A stretch of DNA of 64,000 bases from Mesorhizobium sp. ZC-5 (GTDB lineage: Bacteria > Pseudomonadota > Alphaproteobacteria > Rhizobiales > Rhizobiaceae). Where the stretch lies: contig NZ_JAOWPT010000003.1 of NCBI RefSeq assembly GCF_025753855.1, forward strand, positions 186,001-250,000, read 5' to 3'. The translations under genes were made by a program, and so were the position numbers. Each line of letters begins with the position of its first letter. Within the stretch, counting starts at the first letter, position 1. The notes under the pieces were generated by a model, which was not told the origin of the DNA, searched no databases, and saw only the letters and a list, made by a program, of their open reading frames with translations. This document shows positions 53,747-62,537 of the stretch, piece after piece.

Positions 53747-54828
53747 TAACCGTCCTCCTTGTGGAGCAGGAACGTCACCCCAAAGAACATTGCCACGATT
53801 ACCGGAAACCAAGCCGCGATAACCGGTGGCACGAATCCCGCAGTTCCAAATGCTTTGACCAGAACTGAAACGACATAAAGCAGAAACCCCGCGACGATGC
53901 CACCCAGAATCATCGTCGCGGACTGTCCCATGCGCGCAAATCTCATCGAAACCGTCGCCGCGATCAAGGTCATGGCGACCAGCAGCAGCGGCAGCGCGAC
54001 AAGCGAATGAAATTGCATTGCGAACGCATTTGCCCTCAATCCAAACGAGCGCGCCACCTCGATCTTAGCCGGTAGTTCGAAAAAGGGAATGGTCTCCGGG
54101 CGTGCAAGCCGTTCCTGGACGATTTCCGGGCGCAGATTCGTCTTGATCCGGGTCGACGGGAGGGGCTTCTCGCTGCTGCCTCGGAACTCGGTGAGGTCGA
54201 TCAATTCCCAATAGCCGTCGCGCAGGAAAGCGCGCTTGGCGTCGAGCCTTTCCACGATGTCGCCGGCTGCGTCAAACCGAAAGAACACGGTGTCGGCAAG
54301 TTCCAGCCCCTGGTTGAGAATTGCGCGCGCGCCGATGATGGTGTCGCCCTCGTCGGTCTTCTGGCGGATCCAGGGCGCGCTAAACGCGGAAACCGTGTTG
54401 GATTGGCCGGATCGCAGCGATGTCTCGAGATTTTCGGCCCGGGAAAAGCCATATGCCGCGATCGGATTGAGCAACCCTATCGTGGCAAGACCGAACAGCA
54501 GCGCACCGATGCAAGCCGGCAGAAGGAACTGCCAAGCCGAGATGCCGGCGGCGCGGGCAATGACCAGTTCATACCTGCGGTTGAGCGACACCAGGGTCGC
54601 CATTGCCGCGAAAAGACCGACGAACGGCACCACCTGTTGCATCACCATCGGCACGCGCAGTGCCGACACGGCGAGGGCGATCTGGATGGTGAAGCCGGGA
54701 AGGCCGGCGGCGCTGCTTGAGAATTCAGTGAAATCGATGATGAAGACCAGCGCGAAGATGCCGACGAAGAACCATAGCGTGATGGTCACGTAGCGGAAGA
54801 AGAAATAGCGGCCGAGCGTCCATCCCAT
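53746..54828 (-). CDS. lptG: LPS export ABC transporter permease LptG
   Basis: A 360-aa inner-membrane permease of the LptB2FG complex that extracts LPS from the inner membrane. It has six helices, three at each end (LGRYFFFRYVTITLWFFVGIFALVF at the start, MILGGIVAGFLLYVVSVLVKAFG near the end), with a periplasmic jelly roll between them. The ATG overlaps the lptF stop by one base and its stop overlaps the lptD GTG, so all three lpt genes are coupled. Confidence 0.94.
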   Translation of the reverse strand: MGWTLGRYFFFRYVTITLWFFVGIFALVFIIDFTEFSSSAAGLPGFTIQIALAVSALRVPMVMQQVVPFVGLFAAMATLVSLNRRYELVIARAAGISAWQFLLPACIGALLFGLATIGLLNPIAAYGFSRAENLETSLRSGQSNTVSAFSAPWIRQKTDEGDTIIGARAILNQGLELADTVFFRFDAAGDIVERLDAKRAFLRDGYWELIDLTEFRGSSEKPLPSTRIKTNLRPEIVQERLARPETIPFFELPAKIEVARSFGLRANAFAMQFHSLVALPLLLVAMTLIAATVSMRFARMGQSATMILGGIVAGFLLYVVSVLVKAFGTAGFVPPVIAAWFPVIVAMFFGVTFLLHKEDG

Positions 54829-56033
54829 CAGGCGCGTCCTCCCGCCGAGGGGGCCTTATGCCCGAGCAACCGGTGACGAATCATGATCAAGCGGTCGCCT
54901 ATCCTTCGCACAAGCGTCATGACGCCTTCGGCCCAGGATATAGGCAGTTCCATTGTCCGCAGCGAATAGATGAACCAGATCGACACCGCCGCATAGGCAA
55001 GCGGCACGCCATAGACGGCTATGGCAAAGGCCGGCGTCGTCTGCGTTTCGTTGGCAACGAAGAAGCCCAGCCAGCGCGCAAAAAGCGCAATGCTCATGGC
55101 CGTCACCATCGGATGTATCCGGGCTTCCCGATGCGAACGTGCGTCGCCGGCGACGGCGAGCGCGATCAGTGCAAAGACCAGCGGATAGGTCCATTCCGAC
55201 AGCCGCCTGTGCAACTCGGCGCGGAATTGCTGCGGCGCCTTGGCGTAGACGACATCTTTCGGATCGGGGTTCAGGAGGAAGCCGAGCGTACGGTCCTTCG
55301 CAAACAGATATACCTCCGAAGCGGCGGAAGAAAAGGCGGATAGATCAAAGGCATAAGAGTTGAACCTGATGACGGAAACTTCGCCGCCGACCGCCTTGCG
55401 ATGGACTTCGCCGTTGCTCATCAGCAAGACATTCTTGCCGTCGCGCTCAACCACCGTACCGTCCTTGGCGTAGTAGACGAGGTCGATGTTCTTCTCACGC
55501 GAATCCGCGACGAAAATGCCTCCCATTCGCCCGTCCGGGCGTCGTTCGGCAATCTGTACGAACAGACCTTCGTCGACCTTGCGGAAACTGCCTTCCTGCA
55601 CAACCGTCGACAGCAGATCGGCTCGGGCGCTCGATACGAGTTCGCGAGCCCGCTGACGCGCATAGGGATCGATGCCGTTGTCGACGGCGAAGGACAGGAT
55701 GCTGGCGCCAAGCGCCAGAAGCAGGATCGGCCGGATGACGGTCATGCGTGAGCTTCCCGCCGCGCTGATGACCACCAGTTCCGAATCGGTGTTCATCATC
55801 GAGAGCGTCTGCGCCACCGCGATGCCGACCGCGAAGGGAATCACCACCGGGATTACGGATGGGAGGATGAGGGTGGCCAGTTCGAAGAAAGCCAGCGCCG
55901 ACTGGCCGCTGGTGGTGACGAAATCGATGCGGGTGAGCACCTGCGTCGTCCAGACGATAGCCAGCGTCCAGAACAGGGCAGCCGCAAAGACCCCGAACGC
56001 TCGTCGCAGGATGTAGCGTTCGACGACTTTCAT
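54828..56033 (-). CDS. lptF: LPS export ABC transporter permease LptF
   Basis: A 401-aa partner permease of LptG. MKVVERYILRRAFGVFAAALFW starts the first helix, and FFELATLILPSVIPVVIPFAVGIAV and NTDSELVVISAAGSS follow. The periplasmic domain and the three C-terminal helices match the YjgP/YjgQ family. The ATG at 56033 is the normal start. It is the first gene of the operon, and a 381-base gap separates it from the divergent pepA. Confidence 0.94.
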   Translation of the reverse strand: MKVVERYILRRAFGVFAAALFWTLAIVWTTQVLTRIDFVTTSGQSALAFFELATLILPSVIPVVIPFAVGIAVAQTLSMMNTDSELVVISAAGSSRMTVIRPILLLALGASILSFAVDNGIDPYARQRARELVSSARADLLSTVVQEGSFRKVDEGLFVQIAERRPDGRMGGIFVADSREKNIDLVYYAKDGTVVERDGKNVLLMSNGEVHRKAVGGEVSVIRFNSYAFDLSAFSSAASEVYLFAKDRTLGFLLNPDPKDVVYAKAPQQFRAELHRRLSEWTYPLVFALIALAVAGDARSHREARIHPMVTAMSIALFARWLGFFVANETQTTPAFAIAVYGVPLAYAAVSIWFIYSLRTMELPISWAEGVMTLVRRIGDRLIMIRHRLLGHKAPSAGGRA

Positions 56034-56414
56034 CAGCAACAAGGTTCCGCGATCACAAATGGTTATGCGCCGAAGTGACGCCAAAGGATAAACTTATCCG
56101 CCCGGCGAAGGGCGCACAACTGGTTCGCATCTATCAACCCGGCGCCGCGAGGTTCCGGTTCGGTAAAAGTCTCGTCAACATTGGCTAAAAAACGGCCAAC
56201 AAACGAAGTTAACATTCCGTTCCATCACCCGATTGCGTCGCGTGGCGGGTTTGGCAGCGCCGCCGGATCGCCGCAAGTCACTTTTCGGAGAGTTGCGTAA
56301 CGGTTGGCGAAGGCGGGCTGATTCTGCCTTGCCTGAGCTTAAAAGCCTTGCCATGGCGTCGAAAACGCCCAAGATCGCGCCCGGAATGAACCTCACCTTC
56401 CCGAAGGATTTTCG
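56034..56414. other. Intergenic region between divergent lptF and pepA
   Basis: No gene is supported in these 381 bases. Short open frames on either strand have no family resemblance or ribosome site. The stretch near 56160-56215 is AT-richer than its surroundings and probably holds the lptF promoter. The half near 56280-56400 should hold that of pepA. No repeat or hairpin with a T-run was seen. Confidence 0.5.
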
Positions 56415-57908
56415 ATGACCGTCCGACTCACGATCAATTTTGCCAAACTCGCCACCCCGAAGAAGGGGAGCGTTTTGGTTTTTTCGGCGGAGGACGGCGG
56501 ATTGAGCGATGCCGCCAAGGCATGCGATCCAGGCAAGGTGCTCGAAAAGGCGTTCGCGATAACGGAATTTACCGCCAAGTCCGGCACTTCGGTGGAATTG
56601 ATCGCACCCGACGGCACCGGCTTCGACCGGCTGGTCGTGCTTGGCGTGGGCAAGGCTTCAGCGCTCAACGAATATAGCTGGTTGAAGCTCGGTGGCACGG
56701 CTTTTGCGCAGATTCGCAAGCCGAACGACGTGTCGGTCGTGCTCGATGTCGATGGAGTTCAGATCAGCGGCAGCGATGCAGCCAACTTTGCAGCCGGCAT
56801 CCTGCTGCGTGCCTACGCCTTCGACAAATACAAGACCAAGAAGGACGATGGCGACGTCAAGCCGGAGAAGAAGCCGGCGAAATTCACCATCCTTTGCGCC
56901 GAACCGGCCGCTGCGAAAAAGGCGTTTGCCGAGGTCGAGGGTGTGGTGAACGGTGTGCTGCTCGCCCGCGACCTGGTCAATGAACCGGCCAACATCCTTG
57001 GCCCGATCGAATTCGCCGCGCATGCCACGGATCTCGAGAAGCTCGGCGTCAAGGTCGAGATCTTCACCGAAAAGGAAATGAAGAAGCTCGGCATGGGCGC
57101 GCTGCTGGGTGTCGCGCAAGGTTCGCCGCGACCACCGCGCCTCGTCGTGATGTCGTGGAATGGCGGCAAGGCGAAGGAAAAGCCGATCGCCTTCATCGGC
57201 AAGGGCGTGGTGTTCGACACCGGCGGCAATTCCATCAAGCCGGCCGCCGGCATGGAGGACATGAAGGGGGACATGGGCGGCGCAGCAGCCGTTACCGGCC
57301 TGATGCATGCGCTAGCCGCGCGCAAGGCCAAGGCCAACGTCGTCGGCATCATCGGCTGCGTCGAAAACAGCGTTGACGGCAATGCGCAGCGACCGGGCGA
57401 CATTGTCACTTCGATGTCGGGGCAGACGATCGAGGTGCTGAACACCGATGCCGAAGGCCGCCTCGTGCTTGCCGACGCGCTCTGGTACTGCAACGAGCGG
57501 TTCCAGCCGAAATTCATGGTCAACCTGGCAACGCTGACCGGCGCGATCATGGTGGCGCTCGGCCAGCACCATGCCGGTCTATTCTCCAACAACGACGAAC
57601 TGTCGGAGCGGCTGATTTCCGCCGGGCTGGCGACGCAGGAACGCGTGTGGCGCATGCCGCTCGGCGCGGATTACGACAAGCTGATCGATTCCAAGAACGC
57701 CGACGTGAAGAACATCGGCGGTCGCTACGGCGGTGCCATCACCGCGGCGCAGTTCCTGCAGCGTTTCGTCAAGGAAACGCCGTGGGCGCATCTCGATATC
57801 GCCGGTACGGCGATGGGCTCGCCCACCAACGAGATCAACCAGTCCTGGGCCTCGGGTTTCGGTGTGCGGTTGCTCGACAGGCTGGTCCGCGACCACTACG
57901 AGGCGTGA
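56415..57908 (+). CDS. pepA: Leucyl aminopeptidase (M17 family)
   Basis: A 497-aa two-metal aminopeptidase. The signature [14 protein letters not shown] is intact, with [31 protein letters not shown] supplying metal ligands and the active Lys, and a C-terminal APPS-like end with [14 protein letters not shown]. coli PepA also binds DNA, but no such role is visible here. It is followed by holC after 25 bases, the usual pairing. Confidence 0.96.
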   Translation: MTVRLTINFAKLATPKKGSVLVFSAEDGGLSDAAKACDPGKVLEKAFAITEFTAKSGTSVELIAPDGTGFDRLVVLGVGKASALNEYSWLKLGGTAFAQIRKPNDVSVVLDVDGVQISGSDAANFAAGILLRAYAFDKYKTKKDDGDVKPEKKPAKFTILCAEPAAAKKAFAEVEGVVNGVLLARDLVNEPANILGPIEFAAHATDLEKLGVKVEIFTEKEMKKLGMGALLGVAQGSPRPPRLVVMSWNGGKAKEKPIAFIGKGVVFDTGGNSIKPAAGMEDMKGDMGGAAAVTGLMHALAARKAKANVVGIIGCVENSVDGNAQRPGDIVTSMSGQTIEVLNTDAEGRLVLADALWYCNERFQPKFMVNLATLTGAIMVALGQHHAGLFSNNDELSERLISAGLATQERVWRMPLGADYDKLIDSKNADVKNIGGRYGGAITAAQFLQRFVKETPWAHLDIAGTAMGSPTNEINQSWASGFGVRLLDRLVRDHYEA

Positions 57909-57933
57909 GGTTCATCGCGCCGGAGCGACATCG

Positions 57934-58383
57934 ATGGCCGAGGTGCTGTTTTATCATCTGACCGAATCGACGCTGGAGGACGCGCTGCCGGGCCTGCTGG
58001 AGCGCAGCCTGCAGCGCGGCTGGAAGGCTGTTGTCCAGACAGGTACCGAGGAGCGGCGCGATATGCTCGACGCGCATCTGTGGACCTTCCGCGACGATGC
58101 CTTTCTCGCCCATGCGACGGATCGCGAGGCATGGCCCGAGGAGCAGCCGGTGCTGCTGACGACGGAGCAGGGAAATCCGAACGCTGCGGAGATCCGCTTT
58201 CTGGTCGACGGTGCCGTGCCGCCGGAGATTTCCGCCTATGCCCGCGCGGTGTTCATGTTCGACGGCCATGACGCGGGCCAACTCGAAGGCGCGCGCCGCC
58301 ACTGGAAAACCATGAAGGGCGCGGGCCACGAGGTGACCTACTGGCAGCAGACCCCGGACAAGCGCTGGGAACGCAAAGCCTGA
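57934..58383 (+). CDS. holC: DNA polymerase III subunit chi
   Basis: A 149-aa clamp-loader accessory protein that links polymerase III to SSB. EVLFYHLTESTLEDALPGLLERSLQRGWKAVVQ at the start and LDAHLWTFRDDAFLAHA are the family blocks. RFLVDGAVPPE and FMFDGHDAGQLEGAR follow. It lies downstream of pepA, as in most alphaproteobacteria. Confidence 0.94.
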   Translation: MAEVLFYHLTESTLEDALPGLLERSLQRGWKAVVQTGTEERRDMLDAHLWTFRDDAFLAHATDREAWPEEQPVLLTTEQGNPNAAEIRFLVDGAVPPEISAYARAVFMFDGHDAGQLEGARRHWKTMKGAGHEVTYWQQTPDKRWERKA

Positions 58384-58419
58384 AAAAGGGCTGTTGTGTT
58401 GTGATGATGGAAGCGCTGA

Positions 58420-58971
58420 ATGCCGCCTGACCGGGATTTTCCACAAATCGTTGTCGTGACCGGCGGCATGGCCGCCGGCAAGTCAACCGTCGCCCAGGCG
58501 CTCGCCGAACGTTTGCCGAAAAGTGTTCACCTACGCGGCGACATCTTTCGCAAGATGGTCGTGGGAGGCCGCGAGGAGATGTCGCCCGATGCATCGCCGG
58601 AAGCCCTGCGGCAGCTCGAATTACGCTACGATCTGGCTTGCCATGTCGCATCCGAATATGCCGCCGCGGGTTTCCATGTCGTCTATCAGGATGTCATTCT
58701 GGGCGAATATCTTACCCGGGTCGTGAGGCGGCTGAAATCTCACGGTCCAGGCGTTGTGGTGCTTGATCCGTCGCCAGCAACCCTAGCGCGCCGGGATGCC
58801 GAACGGGCGAAGACGGGCTACGGCGCGTGGACCGCCGAGGCGATGCGCGACCTGCTCCATGCGGAGACGCCGAGAATCGGATTCTGGATCGACAGTTCCG
58901 GGCAGGCGGTCGGCGAGACCGTAGATGCGATTCTCGCCAATCCAGCAAGCCTTCGACAGCTGGATTTGTAG
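58420..58971 (+). CDS. P-loop kinase-like protein (AAA family, phosphotransferase type)
   Basis: A 183-aa cytoplasmic protein. The P-loop IVVVTGGMAAGKSTVAQALAE is followed by SVHLRGDIFRK, where the Asp lies where zeta toxins and chloramphenicol phosphotransferases bind substrate. GFHVVYQDVILG and VVLDPSPATLARRDAERAK follow, with a C-terminal WIDSSGQ. The fold resembles small-molecule kinases. The substrate is unknown, and nothing suggests an adjacent antitoxin. It begins 36 bases after holC. Confidence 0.75.
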   Translation: MPPDRDFPQIVVVTGGMAAGKSTVAQALAERLPKSVHLRGDIFRKMVVGGREEMSPDASPEALRQLELRYDLACHVASEYAAAGFHVVYQDVILGEYLTRVVRRLKSHGPGVVVLDPSPATLARRDAERAKTGYGAWTAEAMRDLLHAETPRIGFWIDSSGQAVGETVDAILANPASLRQLDL

Positions 58972-59103
58972 CAAGGCATCATCCGCCAAGGCAGCGAAAC
59001 CAGCGCCGGGCGACATATCGGTGCGCGCTGTTGCCAGGATGGGATGGGCCGATTGGACAAGCGGCGGCGTTGCGTGGCAGAGAGGGCGGAACGAGGTTTT
59101 TCG

Positions 59104-59721
59104 ATGCGGGTCCTGTTTTTCCTGATTTTCCTGGGCGGTCTCGCCGCAAGTGTCGGCTATCCTTGGATGACGAAAAATGTCGGCGGCCACGACATCGGCA
59201 CCTGGCATGCCTATGACAACGTCAAGGGTTATCAGCCGATCGAGATCCCGCTGAAATCGAGCGATGCGCCGGTCGATGTCGAGATCGAGATCACGACCGA
59301 AGGCGTGCCCAATCTCAGGGGCAATGGCGCCGTGCTGACGCTGGTGGCCGATACTGGCGGCCGCACGGTACTTGCGCAGCCGGTCACCTTCGAAACGTCG
59401 AAGCCGCGTGACGTCAATCCGCAATTCGGCGAGAAGGTGTATCGCGACAGCGCCGGGACCATAGCCACCGTCGAGGATGCGACTTACAGGTTTGTCGTCG
59501 GGCCGGGCGATGCCGAGGGCGTCACGGTCAAATCGGCGGAACTGTTCCTGAGGACGCAAAGCATGGCGCTCGATGGCCGCGTCCAGCCTATCGGCTTCGC
59601 GCTGACGGCAATCGGTTTCATCGGCTTCGTGCTGGCGATGGCCAGACGGGGAGGCGGTACTCCTTCCAATCCGAACTCGCAGCCGCCACAGCGGCGCTGG
59701 GGACGGGGCGGAACGGGCTGA
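59104..59721 (+). CDS. Putative membrane protein of unknown function
   Basis: A 205-aa protein. A hydrophobic N-terminus (MRVLFFLIFLGGLAASVGYP, signal or anchor) is followed by a periplasmic beta-rich segment (about residues 25-155) with VEIEITTEGVP and VTFETSKPRDVNPQFGEKVYRD. One C-terminal helix (FALTAIGFIGFVLAMARR) and a Pro/Gly-rich tail close it. I do not recognise the family. The layout suggests an envelope protein anchored at both ends. It is monocistronic and converges with the crotonase gene. Confidence 0.65.
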   Translation: MRVLFFLIFLGGLAASVGYPWMTKNVGGHDIGTWHAYDNVKGYQPIEIPLKSSDAPVDVEIEITTEGVPNLRGNGAVLTLVADTGGRTVLAQPVTFETSKPRDVNPQFGEKVYRDSAGTIATVEDATYRFVVGPGDAEGVTVKSAELFLRTQSMALDGRVQPIGFALTAIGFIGFVLAMARRGGGTPSNPNSQPPQRRWGRGGTG

Positions 59722-59738
59722 GGGCGGCTCCCCGCGCC

Positions 59739-60545
59739 TCAGATTTCGCCGAAATCTCCGGAGCGGCCCTTGCCGGAGGCGAAACGAGCAGCGCCGTCGG
59801 CACCCTCCGAGCGGAATGTCTCGGCGCTTTCCCACTCGTTGACCAGCGATTGCGCCGGGTCGAGTGACCATTGCTTCATGGCCGACATGCGGTCGGCGCG
59901 CATGCAGGCTTGTGGGAAGCGGGTGAGTTCGCGGGCAAGCTCCAGCGCTGTTTCCAGCGATGCTCCGTCGGCGCAGACCCTGGTTGCCAGTCCAATTGCG
60001 AGGCATTCGTCAGCCTCGACCTTGCGGCCGGTCAGGATCAGGTCCATGGCGCGGCCGTGGCCGACGATGCGCGGCAGCCGCACTGTACCGCCGTCGATCA
60101 GCGGCACGCCCCAGCGGCGGCAGTAGACGCCCATGTAGGCCGATTTTTCCATGACCCTGAGGTCGCACCACAGCGCCAGTTCCATGCCGCCGGCGACGGC
60201 CGGGCCGGAAATCGCCGCGATCACCGGCTTGGAAAGCATGAGCCGGGTGGGTCCCATCGGGCCCTTGCGCGGATATTTGATCGGATCGTCGAAACTGCCG
60301 TCGAGCTGGTGTTCGGCGAACCATTTGTCGTCACCGCCGCCCGCCGCCCATTTCAGGTCGAAGCCGGCGCTGAAGACGCCGGGAACCCCGGTCAGCACCG
60401 CGACCTTCCGCGTCTCGTCGCGTTCGAAGGCCATGAAGGCATTGAACAGTGCCAGCGCCATATCCGGATTGACCGCGTTGCGCGCCTCCGCGCGGTCGAT
60501 GGTGACGATGGTGATCTCGCCGTCCTGCTCAACCCGGATCGTCAT
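59739..60545 (-). CDS. Crotonase / enoyl-CoA hydratase family protein
   Basis: A 268-aa crotonase-fold protein. The oxyanion-hole blocks GVFSAGFDLKWAAGG and ISGPAVAGGMELALWCDLRV are present, with one family Glu (GGME). The canonical second Glu of hydratases lies in an 'FGxPE' motif, but here the segment reads RRWGVPLIDGGTVRLPRIVG without it. So simple enoyl-CoA hydration is doubtful, and this subgroup may catalyse another reaction. Its ATG overlaps the stop of the ABC-F gene by four bases, which couples the two. Confidence 0.85.
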   Translation of the reverse strand: MTIRVEQDGEITIVTIDRAEARNAVNPDMALALFNAFMAFERDETRKVAVLTGVPGVFSAGFDLKWAAGGGDDKWFAEHQLDGSFDDPIKYPRKGPMGPTRLMLSKPVIAAISGPAVAGGMELALWCDLRVMEKSAYMGVYCRRWGVPLIDGGTVRLPRIVGHGRAMDLILTGRKVEADECLAIGLATRVCADGASLETALELARELTRFPQACMRADRMSAMKQWSLDPAQSLVNEWESAETFRSEGADGAARFASGKGRSGDFGEI

Positions 60546-62419
60546 TCAGCCGTTCCTTCCTCGTATTCCGCCGACAGCGCCAGCCATTTTTCCTCGTGGC
60601 CGGCGAGCGTATTGGAAAGCTCGGAACGCTCCTTGGCAAGCCGCGTCGCGGTCGACGGGTCCTTTTCATAGAGCGCCGGGTTGGCGAGTTCGTCCTCGAT
60701 GTTGTCGATGCGCTTGCGGATGCGATCCATCAGCGCCTCAGTCGCGCGGATTTCCTTGGCGACAGGCTCCAACGCAGCGCGACGCTGCGCGGCCTCGCGG
60801 CGGCGGTCCGCCTTAGACGCCCTGTCCTGTTCGCGGCGCTGCCGCCGGTCGCCGGCGTCGCCGGTGATCTCCCGGCGGTATTCGGCGAGGTCGTTTTCGT
60901 AGGATTTCACCGACCCGTCCTTGACCAGCCAGAGGCGGTCGACGGTCGCCTCGATCAGGTGCGGATCATGCGAGATCAGCAGAACGGCGCCGGAATAGTC
61001 GTTCAGCGCATGCACCAGCGCTTCGCGGGAATCGATGTCGAGGTGATTGGTCGGTTCGTCGAGGATCAACAGGTTCGGCCCGTCGAAGGCGGCAAGCCCC
61101 ATCAGCAGGCGCGCCTTCTCGCCGCCGGAAAGATCCTTCGCTGGCGTCATCATCTTTTCCGTCGCAAGGCCCATCTGCGCGACGCGCGCCCGCACCTTGG
61201 CTTCCGGCGCACCCTGCATGAGCAGACGCACATGCTCGATGGCGTTTTCTTCCGGGCGCAGGTCGTCGAGCTGGTGCTGGGCGAAGATCGCCACCTTCAA
61301 GCCTGGTGCGATTGTCATTGAGCCGGTATCGGCTTTCAGCCGGCCGGCCAGCAGCTTGGCGAAGGTCGACTTGCCATTGCCGTTGGCGCCGAGCAGGGCG
61401 ATGCGGTCGTCCTCGTCGATGCGTAGCGTCAGCTGCTTCAGGATGGGCTTGCCCGGTTCGTAGCCGGTCGAAACGCCGTTCATGGCGATTATCGGTGAGG
61501 CGACGGTTTTCACCGGTTCGGGAAAATTGAACGGCTTCACGGTGTCGTTCATGATCGCCGCGATCGGCTTCATCTTCTCCAGCGCCTTCAGGCGCGACTG
61601 CGCCTGTCTGGCCTTGGAGGCCTTGGCGCGGAAACGTTCGACGAAGGATTCCATGTGCTTGCGCGCCGCGTCTTGCTTGATGCGGCTCTTTTCCTGCAGG
61701 ATCTGCTGTTCCTCGCGCTGCCGGTCGAACTGGTCGTAGCCACCGCGCCAGAGGGTGAGCTTCTGCTGGTCGAGATGCACGATCGACGAGACGGCCCGGT
61801 TGAGCAGGTCGCGGTCGTGCGAGATCAGCAGCACGGTGTGCGGATATTTTCCGACGTAATTTTCAAGCCACAGCGTGCCTTCGAGGTCGAGGTAGTTGGT
61901 CGGCTCGTCGAGCAGCAGCAGGTCGGGCTCGGCAAACAGCACCGAGGCGAGTGCCACCCGCATGCGCCAGCCGCCCGAAAATGACGAGGCGGGCCGCTTC
62001 TGGGCATCTGCATCGAAACCGAGGCCGGCCAGGATGGTCGCGGCGCGCGCTTCCGCCGAATGGGCGTCGATGTCGGCGAGCCGCATGTGGATTTCGGCGA
62101 TGCGGTGCGCGTCGGTCGCCGTCTTTTCCTCCTCCAGCAAGGCGGCACGCTCGACATCGGCCTTCAGCACGATGTCGATCAGCGGCTCTTCCGTCCCCGG
62201 AGCTTCCTGCGCGACCTGACCGATCCGCGTGTTCTTGGGCATCGAGATTGAGCCGGTCTCGGTGGCGAGATCGCCGGTGATCGCCTTGAACAGCGTCGTC
62301 TTGCCCGTACCGTTGCGGCCGACCAGACCTGCCTTCGACCCCGCAGGCAGCGTCAGCGACGCGTGATCGATCAGAAGCCGTCCGGCGATGCGAAGCGAGA
62401 TGTCGTTGAGGATAAGCAT
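60542..62419 (-). CDS. ABC-F family ATPase (YheS-like)
   Basis: A 625-aa cytoplasmic protein with two ABC domains and no membrane segments. Walker A motifs are GLVGRNGTGKTTLFKAITG and ALLGANGNGKSTFAKLLAG. Signatures are FSGGWRMRVALA and LSGGEKARLLMGLA, with Walker B LLLLDEPTNYLD and ILDEPTNHLD. An interdomain linker and a C-terminal coiled-coil (about residues 530-625) match the YheS/Uup group. ABC-F proteins act on ribosomes to relieve stalling or give antibiotic resistance. The specific role is inferred. Start MLILNDISLRI at 62419. Confidence 0.92.
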   Translation of the reverse strand: MLILNDISLRIAGRLLIDHASLTLPAGSKAGLVGRNGTGKTTLFKAITGDLATETGSISMPKNTRIGQVAQEAPGTEEPLIDIVLKADVERAALLEEEKTATDAHRIAEIHMRLADIDAHSAEARAATILAGLGFDADAQKRPASSFSGGWRMRVALASVLFAEPDLLLLDEPTNYLDLEGTLWLENYVGKYPHTVLLISHDRDLLNRAVSSIVHLDQQKLTLWRGGYDQFDRQREEQQILQEKSRIKQDAARKHMESFVERFRAKASKARQAQSRLKALEKMKPIAAIMNDTVKPFNFPEPVKTVASPIIAMNGVSTGYEPGKPILKQLTLRIDEDDRIALLGANGNGKSTFAKLLAGRLKADTGSMTIAPGLKVAIFAQHQLDDLRPEENAIEHVRLLMQGAPEAKVRARVAQMGLATEKMMTPAKDLSGGEKARLLMGLAAFDGPNLLILDEPTNHLDIDSREALVHALNDYSGAVLLISHDPHLIEATVDRLWLVKDGSVKSYENDLAEYRREITGDAGDRRQRREQDRASKADRRREAAQRRAALEPVAKEIRATEALMDRIRKRIDNIEDELANPALYEKDPSTATRLAKERSELSNTLAGHEEKWLALSAEYEEGTAE

Positions 62420-62491
62420 GGCGGGGCGCTTTTGCACTCTCCGCCGGCTGATCGCAAGGGCTGCCCGAAACAAGCTTGGTGCTGCGAGGCA

Positions 62492-62517
62492 GAAGGCCCG
62501 CATCGTCGCGGGCCTTC
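62492..62517 (-). terminator. Hairpin after the glycine-rich protein gene
   Basis: A perfect 10-bp stem (GAAGGCCCGC at 62492-62501 with GCGGGCCTTC at 62508-62517, loop ATCGTC) lies 20 bases after the stop of the glycine-rich gene on the minus strand. No T-run follows, so termination may be weak or Rho-assisted. Confidence 0.55.
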
Positions 62518-62537
62518 CAATCTTGGTTGAAACGTTG

